This document shows, in pieces, positions 46,214-55,494 of a stretch of DNA of 64,000 bases. Source of the stretch: Actinopolymorpha singaporensis (lineage in GTDB: Bacteria > Actinomycetota > Actinomycetes > Propionibacteriales > Actinopolymorphaceae); NCBI RefSeq assembly GCF_900104745.1, contig NZ_LT629732.1, forward strand, positions 868,001 through 932,000. Reading direction: 5' to 3'. Under the pieces are notes generated by a model. The model was not told where the DNA came from and searched no databases. It saw only the letters and a list, made by a program, of their open reading frames with translations. Within the stretch, counting starts at the first letter, position 1; each line of letters begins with the position of its first letter. Made by a program: the position numbers and the translations under genes.

Positions 46214-47218
46214 ATGCAGCGCCTCGTCAAGAGCCTGGTCGCCGGATGGCTGGCCGTTCTCGTGCTCGCGCAGGCAGCGGTACTCGTGTTCGTGTGGTGG
46301 ATCTTCATCCGTACGCCGCACGGCCAGGTGCTGGACGCGAGCGTTCTCCGGGCGAGCGGCATGGGCCGGGCCCAGGCCGACGGGCTCGTCACCGTCGTCC
46401 TCGACGCCGTCTCGCTGGCGTCCCTGGTGGTGGCGACGGCCGTTGTCGCGTTCATCGCGCTCGTCCGCCGTCGGATCCGGCTGGCACTGGTCGCCACCGT
46501 CCTCGTCGCAGGTGCGAACCTCACCTGCCAGGTGCTCAAGGACTACGTGATCGACCGGCCCGACCTCGGGATCGCCGGCACCAACATCGGTGCGCCCAAC
46601 AGCATGCCGAGCGGGCACGTGACGGTCGCCGCGTCCATCGCCGTCGCCGCCATGCTGGTCCTTCCGCCCCGGCTGCGTGGCCTGGCCGCCATCCTCGGCG
46701 CCGTCTACACCGCGCTCACCGGGATCGCCACGTTGTCAGCCGGGTGGCACCGGCCGAGCGACGCCCTGGCGGCGCTTCTCATCGTAGGAATCTGGGCCGC
46801 CGCGGCGGGTTACCTGCTCGTCCTGGGTCAACGGCACGAACCCGTTCGCGAGCCTTCCAACCCCCACCACCGCACGGTGGCCGGCCTCGCCCTGGTGGGC
46901 GGGGCGTTCCTGGTGGTCGCGGTCCTCGCCATCGGACTCGCCGACCGGGGCGGGCTGACCCCGCCGGTCGACCTGAGCCCGGGCCAGCTTGCCGGGGCTT
47001 ACGTCGGCGGCGTGAGCGGTGTCGCCGGGGCGACCTGTCTGGCACTGGCGCTGGTGCTGTCGACGTTGCACCGCGTCGTCCCCGACCTCGACCGGCCGGG
47101 TCTGGTCGAGACCCTCGTGGAGAACCTGCGTGCCCCGGCGACTCCCTCGTCCGGTGCGGCTTCCCCGGCCGTCGCGGCCTCCTCGACGGCGGAGACCGCG
47201 ACGAACCAGGAGAACTGA
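46214..47218 (+). CDS. phosphatase PAP2 family membrane protein
   Basis: 334 residues with about eight membrane segments. The phosphatase motifs are in order: KDYVIDRPDLG (K-x6-R-P, about residue 108), NSMPSGHVTVAAS (PSGH, about 131) and LSAGWHRPSDALAALL (about 176, where the usual first Ser-Arg is replaced by Leu-Ser). The C-terminal tail is Ala/Ser/Thr-rich. It removes phosphate from lipid phosphates such as phosphatidic acid or undecaprenyl diphosphate at the membrane. Monocistronic. Confidence 0.9.
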   Translation: MQRLVKSLVAGWLAVLVLAQAAVLVFVWWIFIRTPHGQVLDASVLRASGMGRAQADGLVTVVLDAVSLASLVVATAVVAFIALVRRRIRLALVATVLVAGANLTCQVLKDYVIDRPDLGIAGTNIGAPNSMPSGHVTVAASIAVAAMLVLPPRLRGLAAILGAVYTALTGIATLSAGWHRPSDALAALLIVGIWAAAAGYLLVLGQRHEPVREPSNPHHRTVAGLALVGGAFLVVAVLAIGLADRGGLTPPVDLSPGQLAGAYVGGVSGVAGATCLALALVLSTLHRVVPDLDRPGLVETLVENLRAPATPSSGAASPAVAASSTAETATNQEN

Positions 47219-47248
47219 ACGGGAAAACGCCGGAGAACCTGACCCGAC

Positions 47249-47410
47249 CTAACCCAGCCGCAGCGCGGGAAGCAGCGCGAACAACAGGCCGAGTCCGAAC
47301 AGGACCACCGCCGCTATTCGCGCGATACGGCTACTCCCACCGCGCAGGAAATGAGCGAGCGCTCCGGCGAACAAACCACCAAACAAAAACACGACCAGCG
47401 TCTGACTCAT
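47249..47410 (-). CDS. 53-residue two-helix membrane protein, function unknown
   Basis: From ATG 47410: SQTLVVFLFGGLFAGALAHF, a basic loop LRGGSSRIAR, then IAAVVLFGLGLLFALLPALR and LG before TAG at 47249. Two hydrophobic helices with a basic loop are clear, and the codon use (third-base G/C, coding-like) supports a real gene. GTGGGA lies near the start. It converges on the PAP2 gene (31 bases between stops). I do not recognise the family. Confidence 0.6.
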   Translation of the reverse strand: MSQTLVVFLFGGLFAGALAHFLRGGSSRIARIAAVVLFGLGLLFALLPALRLG

Positions 47411-47499
47411 CTACGTCCCACTTTCCGGATATGCACATTGAAACAACGGAGTCGACGCCTTCCCGAGAAACCGCCGGCCACCGGAAAGAGGCTCGGACC

Positions 47500-47727
47500 T
47501 CACCCGTCCGCCACGGACCGTGAACCGATGACTTCCCTTGCGTGGCGAGCGAAACTCACGCCCTGCGACTTCAGGTGACGCTCTGCTCGCCGCGCTTCCG
47601 CAACTCCACGCTCGAATGCCGCACGCGCTTCTTCGGAATCATCCCAGGTGTCGTATCCGTCGAACTCGTGCGGCGCCCGCCCGAGGCGTTCGTCCACCAA
47701 CCGGTCGTACAACGGCGTGTCACTCAT
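47500..47727 (-). CDS. small hypothetical charged protein
   Basis: 75 residues from ATG 47727, preceded by AAGGAG 9 bases away. Sequence: SDTPLYDRLVDERLGRAPHE, FDGYDTWDDSEEARAAFERG and VAEARRAERHLKSQGVSFAR. It is highly charged and helical and has no Cys or membrane segment. I do not recognise it; it resembles short actinomycete regulators or structural proteins only in composition. Confidence 0.55.
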   Translation of the reverse strand: MSDTPLYDRLVDERLGRAPHEFDGYDTWDDSEEARAAFERGVAEARRAERHLKSQGVSFARHAREVIGSRSVADG

Positions 47728-47946
47728 CGGTCCTGCTCCTTGACCCCAAAGGGCTCGGTCAAAGGTCCGCTTTCCGGATCGGAACAGGTTAGCGATATCG
47801 GCGTCGGCGCGCACGACAAGGCCCGCCCGGGCAATTTCCGGCCTCGCGTACGTCCGTGTTCGCCGGCGTTCCGGAGCTGGCCGCCGCGGTGGCGTTGCGC
47901 CGGCGGGGTTGCGCCGGCTGTGTTTGCGAAAAGGGGCCGCCCTCGT

Positions 47947-48681
47947 TCAGTCGGTGGAGCTCAACGCACGGAACTCGGCGACCCGGTCCGGCAGGCCGGT
48001 GGGCAGCGTCGCCCGGCCGTAGATCCACAGCAACAGGTCGGCGACCGCGCCGGAGACGGTGACCGCGCCGTGTGCGCCCGGGGTCCACGTCAGCGCCGCG
48101 GCGGGGTCGGTCTGGGAAACCGTCCAGGAGCGGTCGATGTCGGTGGCGGTGAGCACGAGGGGACCGGACAGCGAACGGTCCAACCGCGCGACGTCGTCGG
48201 CGTCGGCCAGGGAGCAGGAGAGGAACTCCTCCACCGCGTCGGCCGCCACCTCCGGTCGCACCGTCCACGTCGTCCCGGCCGCGTTCGCCGCGTCCCAGTG
48301 GTGCACTGCGGCCTCCTGCACCTGGTGGCGGGTGATGAAGCCGATGTCCTGACGGCCGGGGAACCAGGTCCACACCGGTGCGTCCTGGTCGGCCCTGCCG
48401 AGCACGTCGACCAGCTCGGCGGCACCCCGCTCGAACGTGGCGACCAGCTCCGACCGGTCCGCACGCGCCGGACGCCTGGACTCCTCCGGCGGCGCGGTCA
48501 GCCGCTCGGCCGCGATCGTCCGCCAGAACCAGTGCACCTCGGTCAGGTGCGCCACGAGGTCGGCGACGTCCCACTCGGGACAGTGCTCGACCCGGGCGTC
48601 CAGGTTGTCGCGGACGGCGGCGGCGAAGCCGGTGGAGTGTTCGGCGATGGCGGCCAGGCAGGCGTCGGTGGAGAGCGTCAT
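47947..48681 (-). CDS. maleylpyruvate isomerase family mycothiol-dependent-type enzyme
   Basis: 244 residues from ATG 48681. N-terminal DinB-like domain: EHCPEWDVADLVAHLTEVHW and FWRTIAAERL, later FITRHQVQEAAVHHWDAANA. The conserved His residues for metal binding are seen. C-terminal domain: WTPGAHGAVTVSGAVADLLL and WIYGRATLP. Family members use mycothiol, the thiol of Actinobacteria, for isomerisation or transfer; the substrate is unknown. Divergent from the reductase gene. Confidence 0.9.
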   Translation of the reverse strand: MTLSTDACLAAIAEHSTGFAAAVRDNLDARVEHCPEWDVADLVAHLTEVHWFWRTIAAERLTAPPEESRRPARADRSELVATFERGAAELVDVLGRADQDAPVWTWFPGRQDIGFITRHQVQEAAVHHWDAANAAGTTWTVRPEVAADAVEEFLSCSLADADDVARLDRSLSGPLVLTATDIDRSWTVSQTDPAAALTWTPGAHGAVTVSGAVADLLLWIYGRATLPTGLPDRVAEFRALSSTD

Positions 48682-48879
48682 GGCGCCACACACTAGAGGC
48701 CGGCCCGGACCGGCGGCTCGGCACTTCTCCGGAGGATCTCTCCGGACGGATGTCGAATCCGGCCGGTCCGGATCGAAGGGTGGGTGAAAGCCGCCGGGCA
48801 CGGCGTCACTCCCATGACACCGACAGGGCACCGACCTCACGCCCGGTGACCGCCACGTTCATCGAAGAAGGAGATCGCC

Positions 48880-49521
48880 ATGAAGCTCACCGTGCACACG
48901 TTCCTCACCGTCGACGGCGTCATGCAGGGCCCCGGAGGTGTCGAGGAGGACCCCAGCGGCGGTTTCACCCGCGGCGGCTGGCTGGTCCCCCACGCCGACC
49001 AGGACATGGGCAAGATCGTCGACGGCTGGTTCGCCCGCGCCGAGGCGATCCTGCTGGGACGTACCACGTTCGTGATGATGCGTGACTTCTGGAAGCAGAT
49101 CACCGACCCGGACAACCCTGCCGCGACCGCACTCAACGGGCTGCCCAAGTACCTCGTGTCGAACACCGTCACCGAGCCGGACTGGAACGACACCACCGTG
49201 CTGTCGGGGGACGGCGTACTGGCCGAGATCGCCCGGCTGAAGGAGCGACCGGGCGGGGAGCTCCAGGTACACGGCAGCTGCAGGCTCGCCCGTACGCTGC
49301 ACGAGGCCGGCCTGGTGGACGAGTACCGCCTGCTGACGTTTCCGGTCGCCGTCGGCGCCGGCAAACGCCTGTTCACCGCCGAGGCTCCGGCCACCGGCTT
49401 CCGTCTCGTGGAGTCCGCCTCGACGAGCGCCGGTGCCACGTACGCCGCGCTCGCTCCCACACCGTTCACCACCGGCGGGATCCAGGCAGTCGACGGCAAG
49501 GAGCAGCTCGTCGAAGGCTAG
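48880..49521 (+). CDS. dihydrofolate reductase family protein (RibD_C)
   Basis: 213 residues from ATG 48880 (AAGGAG upstream). LTVHTFLTVDGVMQGPGGVE, AEAILLGRTTFVMMRDFWKQ, QVHGSCRLARTLHEAGLVDE and PVAVGAGKRLF fit the RibD_C/YyaP-like reductase group. It is the intact relative of the remnant at 34224-34434. The NADPH-dependent substrate is not known. Confidence 0.9.
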   Translation: MKLTVHTFLTVDGVMQGPGGVEEDPSGGFTRGGWLVPHADQDMGKIVDGWFARAEAILLGRTTFVMMRDFWKQITDPDNPAATALNGLPKYLVSNTVTEPDWNDTTVLSGDGVLAEIARLKERPGGELQVHGSCRLARTLHEAGLVDEYRLLTFPVAVGAGKRLFTAEAPATGFRLVESASTSAGATYAALAPTPFTTGGIQAVDGKEQLVEG

Positions 49522-49586
49522 ACGTGTCGAGCCCCGCACCGGAACGTCGTCAACCCGGGGGCCGATGACGGCCGGCGACGGCAACC

Positions 49587-50489
49587 TCAGGGCCGGGTGC
49601 CGGCCTCCCCCGCGGTGACCTGGCTCGCGGTCCGGCCGAGGAGGTCGACGAACCGGTACCCGTGAGCGGCGTACCAGTCGATGATCCGGGGCAGTGCCGC
49701 GACGGTGTTGCCGCGGTAGGAGGAGACCTTCGACTCGTCCTCGTGGGACGCCTTGGCGGCATGCATCAAGACGATCGGGTGCCGGCGGTCGTCGGCGGCC
49801 GGCGAAGTGGCTCGGGCGACGATCCTCGTCACCGCGGCAGGGTCGGCGTACCCGGGCTGGGCCCAGTCCCTCGCGTCCACCGACCACAGCACCGTCGACA
49901 TGCCCTCGCGGGCCGCGGTCTTCCGCACGTTGGTCAGGTAGCCGCCGGGCGGGCGGAAGAAGCAGGTCGGCCTGCCGGTCAGCCGCCGCTGCAGGGCGGA
50001 CGTACGGGCCAACTGGTCACGGAGGTAGGCGACGGTCCAGCCCGAGGTGGTTCGGGCAGGGTAGTCGTGGTCCCAGGTGTGGTTGCCGATGAGGAATCCC
50101 ATCGAGGCCACCTTCGCGACCGTGGCCGGGTCGGCGTCGTCGTGGGCGCCGGTGTCGAAGAACGTCGCGGTGACACCCTTGGTGCGCAGCACGTTCGCGA
50201 TGGCGAGCATCGCCGGACCAGGGCCGTCGTCGAAGGTGAGGGCGACGGTCATGCCCTTGCCCGGAGCCGACCTGATCACCTTGCGCGCCGGCGGTGGGCA
50301 GGTGGGGGCAGGTCGTGGGGCAGCGTGCGGCACAGCGTGCGGGGAAGAGTACGGCTGATGGCTGCCGGCCACCGGCGTCCCGGACTGCCGCGTACCTTCC
50401 GGCCGGTTCGGCGACGAAGCGCACGCGGTCAGCAGGAACCCGCCGGCCACCAGGGCCGTGGCGAGGGTCGACCACCGGGATCTCGACAT
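49587..50489 (-). CDS. polysaccharide deacetylase lipoprotein (NodB domain)
   Basis: 300 residues from ATG 50489. Lipoprotein signal: TLATALVAGGFLLTACASS, with the lipobox Cys at about residue 23. A Pro/Ala/His-rich linker is followed by a NodB domain: VALTFDDGPGPAMLAIANVL (catalytic Asp pair near 80), IGNHTWDHDYPART (metal His) and FFRPPGGYLTNVRKTAAREG. It removes N-acetyl groups from peptidoglycan or chitin-type polymers outside the membrane. Divergent from a TetR regulator. Confidence 0.93.
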   Translation of the reverse strand: MSRSRWSTLATALVAGGFLLTACASSPNRPEGTRQSGTPVAGSHQPYSSPHAVPHAAPRPAPTCPPPARKVIRSAPGKGMTVALTFDDGPGPAMLAIANVLRTKGVTATFFDTGAHDDADPATVAKVASMGFLIGNHTWDHDYPARTTSGWTVAYLRDQLARTSALQRRLTGRPTCFFRPPGGYLTNVRKTAAREGMSTVLWSVDARDWAQPGYADPAAVTRIVARATSPAADDRRHPIVLMHAAKASHEDESKVSSYRGNTVAALPRIIDWYAAHGYRFVDLLGRTASQVTAGEAGTRP

Positions 50490-50550
50490 GCTGCGAGCCT
50501 CCCCGCACGGGCCCAGCTTCACGCCGACACAATAATTTCGCGGTCCGCAA

Positions 50551-50569
50551 TCTTGCGCGCCACGCAAGA
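50551..50569. promoter_or_regulatory. TetR-type operator between divergent genes
   Basis: TCTTGCG (50551-50557) and CGCAAGA (50563-50569) form a perfect inverted repeat with five bases between. It is 7 bases before the TetR ATG and 61 bases from the deacetylase start, so both could be controlled from it. Confidence 0.6.
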
Positions 50570-50576
50570 ATTCGCC

Positions 50577-51215
50577 ATGCTGGTTCTCATGACGACCGGG
50601 GACGGTGCCCGCACCGGCTTGCGGGAACGCAAGAAGTACGAGACCCGCATCGCGCTGAGCTGGGCCGCCATCCGGCTCGCGGTCGAGCGCGGCTTCGACA
50701 ACGTACGAGTGGAGGACATCGCCGCCGAGGTCGGTGTTTCCCCTCGTACGTTCAACAACTACTTCACCGGCAAGGCCGAGGCGGTCGCCACCCGGCACCT
50801 CGACCGTGCCCGCCAGATCGCGGTGGAGCTGCGCGCCCGGCCGGCGTCGGAACCGCTGTGGGAGGCACTCGAACACGCCGTCGCGGCGCAGTTCACCCTG
50901 GGCCAGGACCGGGAGCGCAACGTCCCCGACGAGCAGTGGGCCACCGGGATCCGGCTGGTGCTCACCGAACCCGCCGTACGCGGCGAGCTGGCCCGGGTCG
51001 GCGCGGCCGTCGAGACGGAGTTGGCCGCGGCGATCGCCGACCGTACGGGCACCGACGTCGAGCACGACCTCTACCCGCGCCTGGTGGCCGCCGCGGTCGC
51101 AGCGGCGGTCCAGGTCGCGACGTTGCACTGGGTGCACACCGGCTCCCAGGGTCCGGTGGCACCGCTGCTCCAGGACACGATCCGTCAGCTCGCGGCGGGC
51201 CTGCCCGTTCCGTAG
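50577..51215 (+). CDS. TetR family transcriptional regulator
   Basis: 212 residues from ATG 50577; another ATG follows at 50589 and no good ribosome site precedes either. HTH domain: RKKYETRIALSWAAIRLAVE, RGFDNVRVEDIAAEVGVSPR and TFNNYFTGKAEAVATRHLDR. The ligand domain is helical. It lies 94 bases before a decayed membrane-protein gene, its most likely former target. Confidence 0.93.
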   Translation: MLVLMTTGDGARTGLRERKKYETRIALSWAAIRLAVERGFDNVRVEDIAAEVGVSPRTFNNYFTGKAEAVATRHLDRARQIAVELRARPASEPLWEALEHAVAAQFTLGQDRERNVPDEQWATGIRLVLTEPAVRGELARVGAAVETELAAAIADRTGTDVEHDLYPRLVAAAVAAAVQVATLHWVHTGSQGPVAPLLQDTIRQLAAGLPVP

Positions 51216-51309
51216 TCCGTTCACCTCGAAGAGGCTCACTTCCACGGATCTCGACGCCGAGGCCGACCCGGCCGGCGCCGCGCACACCCCTGTCCCCAGG
51301 AGGACCCTC

Positions 51310-52214
51310 ATGCGTCGCATCCTGCCCGCGATCGGGCTGTTCTTGCTGTCGCCGCTGGTCGCGGAGTACCTACTCGGCGACCTGCCCCTCACCGCGCTGT
51401 ACGCGCTCGTCATGCTCGCCCCGATGTACGGCGGCGCCGCCTTGCTGGTCCGTGAGGTCTGCCGGCGCTTCGGGTGGGGCTGGCCGAGCATCCTCACCCT
51501 GGCGCTGGCGTACAGCGTCGTGGAGTCGAGTCGATCGCTTGCGACCGGGGGGACGTCCCGTGGCTCGGCCGGATCGGCGTCACGGTCACCGCGATCCTCT
51601 GCGCGGCTGGTACGACTCTCAACTTCGCCCGGTCACGCGAGCCGAGCGGCTTCGCCGCCTCACCGACGCAGTTGCTCGTGAGCGCCCTGGTGGTGGTGGC
51701 TCTGGCCGGGCTGGCGGTCTTCCTCGGCCGCCGGACCCACCGCGCCCGACCCGAAATGCGCGACGCCGACGGGTGGGCCCCGCCGGCGCCGCTGCTGGGC
51801 CTGGCGTCCCTCGTCCTCACGTCGGCGTTCGTCACCGCGTGGTACGCCGGCCGGAACACCATCCCACCGTGGGTGTTGGCCGGACTCGTGGTTGCCGGCT
51901 ACGTCGTCGCCGTCGCACTCGTCGCCCACTGGTCGCGGCGGCTCCGTTGGACGCGGACGCACCAACTCGCACTCGCGGGCGGGGCGCTGCTCACCTACGC
52001 CTGGCACGGGTTCGTCACCAGGCCGTTCCTGCCCACCTCACCGGCAGTTCGGCTGACCAGCCACGTGGTGTTCGCAGCCGGCGCGGTCGTGGTGCTCGCG
52101 GTGGCCGCCGTACGCCTGCGCGCCGACCCCCGGGATCACCTGGCTCGTCCGGCCGCACGCCACTCCGGCGCGAGCACGGACCAGATCTCGATGTCGTGCC
52201 GCTCGCCTCGGTAG
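51310..52214 (+). pseudogene. multi-helix membrane protein with internal deletion and frame change
   Basis: ATG 51310 has a perfect AGGAGGA site. The first about 72 codons read MRRILPAIGLFLLSPLVAEY, ALVMLAPMYGGAALLVREVC and SILTLALAYSVVE. After 51528 the frame is nonsense. In another frame, from 51558, the protein resumes: GDVPWLGRIGVTVTAILCAA, TQLLVSALVVVALAGLAVFL and RTHQLALAGGALLTYAWHGF. The joint misses a part that I estimate at about 100 residues. It belongs to a family of actinomycete membrane proteins often next to TetR genes; function unknown. Confidence 0.72.
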
Positions 52215-52292
52215 GGGAAGCTCTCCCGCAGCACGCCCTCCCTGGTCATCCCGAGCCGCCGGGCCACGGCGACGCTGTCCGCCGACGGTGAC
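52136..52292 (-). pseudogene. GNAT acetyltransferase C-terminal remnant
   Basis: Minus-strand reading: SADSVAVARRLGMTREGVLR, ESFPYRGERHDIEIWSVLAP and EWRAAGRAR with stop at 52136. This is the last third of a RimJ/RimL-like N-acetyltransferase (the N-x-S-x-RVAEKLGM-x-x-EG block, followed by -RG--HD-E-WS-L). The N-terminal part is lost, replaced by the start of the ROK gene on the other strand. Confidence 0.75.
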
Positions 52293-52309
52293 GTTACGCT
52301 TCGCGGACC

Positions 52310-53488
52310 ATGGCAGCAGCGCGAGGGAATTCGGCCGACGGAGGTGACCTGTCCCGGCTGCGCCAGCTCAACGAGCGCGCGGTGCTGGCCGCCGTGCGCG
52401 CCGCGGGTGAGCTGCGGGTCGCACAGATCGTCGAGCGCAGCGGCCTGGGCCGCACCGCGGTGGAGGACGTGCTCGCCAGCCTGGTGGCCCGGCGGTGGCT
52501 GGTCGAGGAGCGACCGGCGGTACGCGGGCGCGGCCGGCCGGCACGCAGCTATCGTTTCCGCGCCGAGGCGGGGTACGTCGTGGGGCTGGACATCGGGGCG
52601 TACTCCATCCGGGCGGTGCTGGCCGACCTCGGCGGCCGGGTCCTGGCGACGGAACACCGCCGGGTGAGCCCGGACACCCGCCGGACAGCCCGGCTGGCCG
52701 CCGCCGACCGCACGGTCGCCGACTGTGCCCGTGGCGCGGGTGTCGCGGCATCCCGGATCTGGGCGGTGGGTGCGGGCACCACCGGACTGGTCGATTCCCA
52801 GGGAGTGGTCGTCCGGGTCAACGCCATTCCGGACTGGGCAGGAGTCGACCTGGCCGCACACTTTCGCCGGGCGGCGCGGCTGGTCGTGGTGGACAACGAC
52901 AGCCAGTTGGCCGCCCTCGCCGAACACCGGCGGGGCGTGGCGACGGACGTGTCGGACCTGGTTCTGCTGCACGCCGGTCGGCGTACCGGCCTGGCTCTTG
53001 TCCTCGACGGCACATTGCGCCGCGGTTTCCACGGTGCAGCCGCGGACCTGTCGACCCTGCCGACGCTGCACTGGGAACCGGCGATCGAGTACCTCCACCG
53101 CTGCCGCGCGGTGCCACCGGACGTGCCGCTCGCCGACCGTGCGGAGCGAGCCTTCGCCGCGGCCCGGGAGGGGCGCCGGACGGCGCTGACCGCGGTTCGC
53201 CGGTATGCGCGGGAGATGGCGGTCGCGGCCGCCACCGCGGTCGGCGTCGTGGACCCGCAGCTGGTGGTGCTGGGCGGCGCGTTCTCCCAGGCTTCCGACG
53301 TACTCCTCGAGCCACTCACCGAGGAGCTGACCCGGTTGTTTCCTCAGGGGCCGGAAGTACGCGCGTCCACGTTGGGACCGGAGTGCGTGGCGCTGGGAAG
53401 CGTCTGCCTCGCCCTGGACGCGTTGGACGAACGCCTGCTGGCCACAGCTCGTGGCGCGCTTCCGGTTCTGGCCGTCCGCAGCATCTGA
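52310..53488 (+). CDS. ROK family transcriptional regulator
   Basis: 392 residues. Winged helix at about 10-80: SRLRQLNERAVLAAVRAAGE, then RVAQIVERSGLGRTAVEDVL. The ROK fold starts YVVGLDIGAYSIRAVLADLG. It keeps the Asp of VVVDNDSQLAALAEH, but the zinc motif (C-x-C-G-x-x-G-C) is absent. It is therefore a sugar-sensing repressor rather than a kinase. Its targets are not obvious; no sugar operon is adjacent. Confidence 0.88.
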   Translation: MAAARGNSADGGDLSRLRQLNERAVLAAVRAAGELRVAQIVERSGLGRTAVEDVLASLVARRWLVEERPAVRGRGRPARSYRFRAEAGYVVGLDIGAYSIRAVLADLGGRVLATEHRRVSPDTRRTARLAAADRTVADCARGAGVAASRIWAVGAGTTGLVDSQGVVVRVNAIPDWAGVDLAAHFRRAARLVVVDNDSQLAALAEHRRGVATDVSDLVLLHAGRRTGLALVLDGTLRRGFHGAAADLSTLPTLHWEPAIEYLHRCRAVPPDVPLADRAERAFAAAREGRRTALTAVRRYAREMAVAAATAVGVVDPQLVVLGGAFSQASDVLLEPLTEELTRLFPQGPEVRASTLGPECVALGSVCLALDALDERLLATARGALPVLAVRSI

Positions 53489-53515
53489 CCGAACACCTCA
53501 ACCGTCGCCGGCGCG

Positions 53516-53544
53516 TTGACCGGCGTTCACCCGGTGCCAATAAT
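53516..53544 (+). promoter_or_regulatory. promoter of the 5'-nucleotidase gene
   Basis: TTGACC (53516-53521) and AATAAT (53539-53544) with a 17-base spacer. A start near 53551 leaves the ATG at 53562 without a ribosome site in the transcript. This supports the GTG at 53616 as the true start. Confidence 0.6.
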
Positions 53545-53615
53545 GTCGGAGCCAGGCAAAAATGATCTCCGGCGCCGCCCGGAAGGCCGGTGCAGCCCAG
53601 GAAGAAGGATCCCCA

Positions 53616-55412
53616 GTGGTCAGACGGATTCCACGTCGCACCTTTCTCACCGCCGCCGGTGCGATCGCCACCGCGACCGCCGTCGGTGACATCTCCTACG
53701 CCACGCCGGCCGCGGCCGAGGACGCTTCCGAGTACGTCGACGTCCAACTGCTGAACATCACCGACCTGCACGGCTACCTGCAGCCCACGACTCCGAGCCA
53801 GGGCAGCGTCATCACCGGCGCCGGTGGTGCGAAGGTGACCGTCGGCGGCGTGGGCTACATGGCCACCCACCTGAAGCGACTGCGGGAAGGGAAGAAGAAC
53901 TCCATCTTCTTCTCCTCCGGAGACAACTTCTCCGGCTGGCCGTTCGAGGTCGACGCGCACGCCAACGAGCCGACGATCGAGGCACTCAACGCGATGGGCC
54001 TGGATTTCAGCACCGTCGGCAACCACGAACTCGACCAGAGCGTCAGCTTCCTGGTCGACCACATGATGAACGGCGAGCCGTACCCCGTGTCCGGCCGGGA
54101 CGACAACTTCGTCGACTCCACCGGGCAGCGGTTCCAGGGCGCGAACTTCAAGTTCTACACGGCGAACATGGTGTGGGCCGACTCCGGGAAGACGATCCTC
54201 CCGCCGTACAACATCGAATGGGTCGACGCCGGCAACGGCCGCAAACTGCCGATCGCGTTCATCCACCTCACCCTGGTGGGCACAGAGGTCGGCTCGACGT
54301 CGTACCAGCCGAAGCTTCGGTCGCTGTCCGACCTCGACCAGGCGAACAAGCTCGCCGCCGAGCTCAAGGCCCGCGGTGTCAACGCGATCGTCATCAACAT
54401 CCACGACGGCGGCGTCGCAGGCAACGACTACAACGCCGGCAGCAACCCTTCAGGTCCGGTGTTCCAGCTCGCGGCCAAGGCCTCGCCCGACATCGCCGCC
54501 ATCGTCACCGGCCACTGGCACTGCCGGTTCAACATGATGGTGCCCGACCCGAGCGGCGTCCCGCGCCCGGTCGTCGAGGCCGGCAACCACGGATCGCTGA
54601 TCAACGAGATCAACCTCAAACTGGACCCGGACACCGGCGCGGTGATCCGCGAGCTGACCACCTCGACCAACCACGCCAACACCCGCGACGTGCCACTGGA
54701 CGAGGAACTGCAGGACATCGCCGACTACTGGACCGCGCAGGGCGCCAAGCGCTGGGCCACGCCGTTGGCCAGGACGACCGCCGACTTCACCCGCGTCCCG
54801 AACGCCAACGGCGAGTCCACGATGGGCAACCTGGCCGCCGACTTCGCCTACTGGGACGCACAGCAGAGCCGCGAGGGCCGGGCCGACCTCGCCCTGATCG
54901 CCACCAAGCCGGTCTCGGGTTCGGTCGCACTGACCGGAGACCTGCTGTACGGGAAGGGCTCCAACGCCGCGGACGAGGACGGCACGATCCTCTTCGGCGA
55001 GGCCTGGGGCGCGTTCGGGTACGGCAATCCGGTGTTGACAGTGACCATGCCCGGCACCATGGTGCACGCGGCGCTCGAGGCGCAGTGGGTCGAACAGGCC
55101 GACGGCACGGTGAAGTTCGCGCCGTTCGCGGTGTCCCGCAACGTGTTCTACTCCTTCGACACCTCCAAGCCGGTCGGGGAGCGCGTCGACCCCGCCGGTG
55201 TGCACATCAGCGGTCAGCCGCTGGACCTCCACCGTGCCTACCGGGTGGCGGCACTCGCCTACACCCTCATCGGCGGCGACGGCTACAAGGTCTTCCAGGG
55301 GTACACCGACCCGGTGCGCAACGACCGCGACCACGAGGGCTTCATCGCCTACCTCCGCGCACACCGCACGATCACTCCCGCTCCACTCAACCGGGCCCGG
55401 CCGGTGCGCTGA
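53616..55412 (+). CDS. Tat-exported bifunctional metallophosphatase/5'-nucleotidase
   Basis: 598 residues from GTG 53616 (AAGGA about 7 bases before it). The Tat signal is in RRIPRRTFLTAAGAIATATA. Calcineurin-like metal motifs: LLNITDLHGYLQ, FSSGDNFSGWPFE, GNHELDQ and VTGHWHCRFNM. The C-terminal 5'-nucleotidase domain (about 390-570) has NGESTMGNLAADFAYWDAQQ and LAYTLIGGDGYKVFQG. It releases phosphate from nucleotides or related esters outside the cell. Strong promoter upstream and hairpin terminator downstream: single-gene unit. Confidence 0.93.
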   Translation: MVRRIPRRTFLTAAGAIATATAVGDISYATPAAAEDASEYVDVQLLNITDLHGYLQPTTPSQGSVITGAGGAKVTVGGVGYMATHLKRLREGKKNSIFFSSGDNFSGWPFEVDAHANEPTIEALNAMGLDFSTVGNHELDQSVSFLVDHMMNGEPYPVSGRDDNFVDSTGQRFQGANFKFYTANMVWADSGKTILPPYNIEWVDAGNGRKLPIAFIHLTLVGTEVGSTSYQPKLRSLSDLDQANKLAAELKARGVNAIVINIHDGGVAGNDYNAGSNPSGPVFQLAAKASPDIAAIVTGHWHCRFNMMVPDPSGVPRPVVEAGNHGSLINEINLKLDPDTGAVIRELTTSTNHANTRDVPLDEELQDIADYWTAQGAKRWATPLARTTADFTRVPNANGESTMGNLAADFAYWDAQQSREGRADLALIATKPVSGSVALTGDLLYGKGSNAADEDGTILFGEAWGAFGYGNPVLTVTMPGTMVHAALEAQWVEQADGTVKFAPFAVSRNVFYSFDTSKPVGERVDPAGVHISGQPLDLHRAYRVAALAYTLIGGDGYKVFQGYTDPVRNDRDHEGFIAYLRAHRTITPAPLNRARPVR

Positions 55413-55432
55413 CGCGCCGGCCGTTCGACGTA

Positions 55433-55471
55433 CGGCCCGGCCGGACGCGGCGCTCGCGTCCGGCCGGGCCG
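55433..55471. terminator. bidirectional hairpin terminator
   Basis: A 17-base perfect stem (55433-55449 with 55455-55471) and the loop GCGCT lie between two convergent stops (55412 and 55495). It probably ends transcription from both sides. Confidence 0.85.
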
Positions 55472-55494
55472 AACCCGGCTGCCTCGATCCGGAG

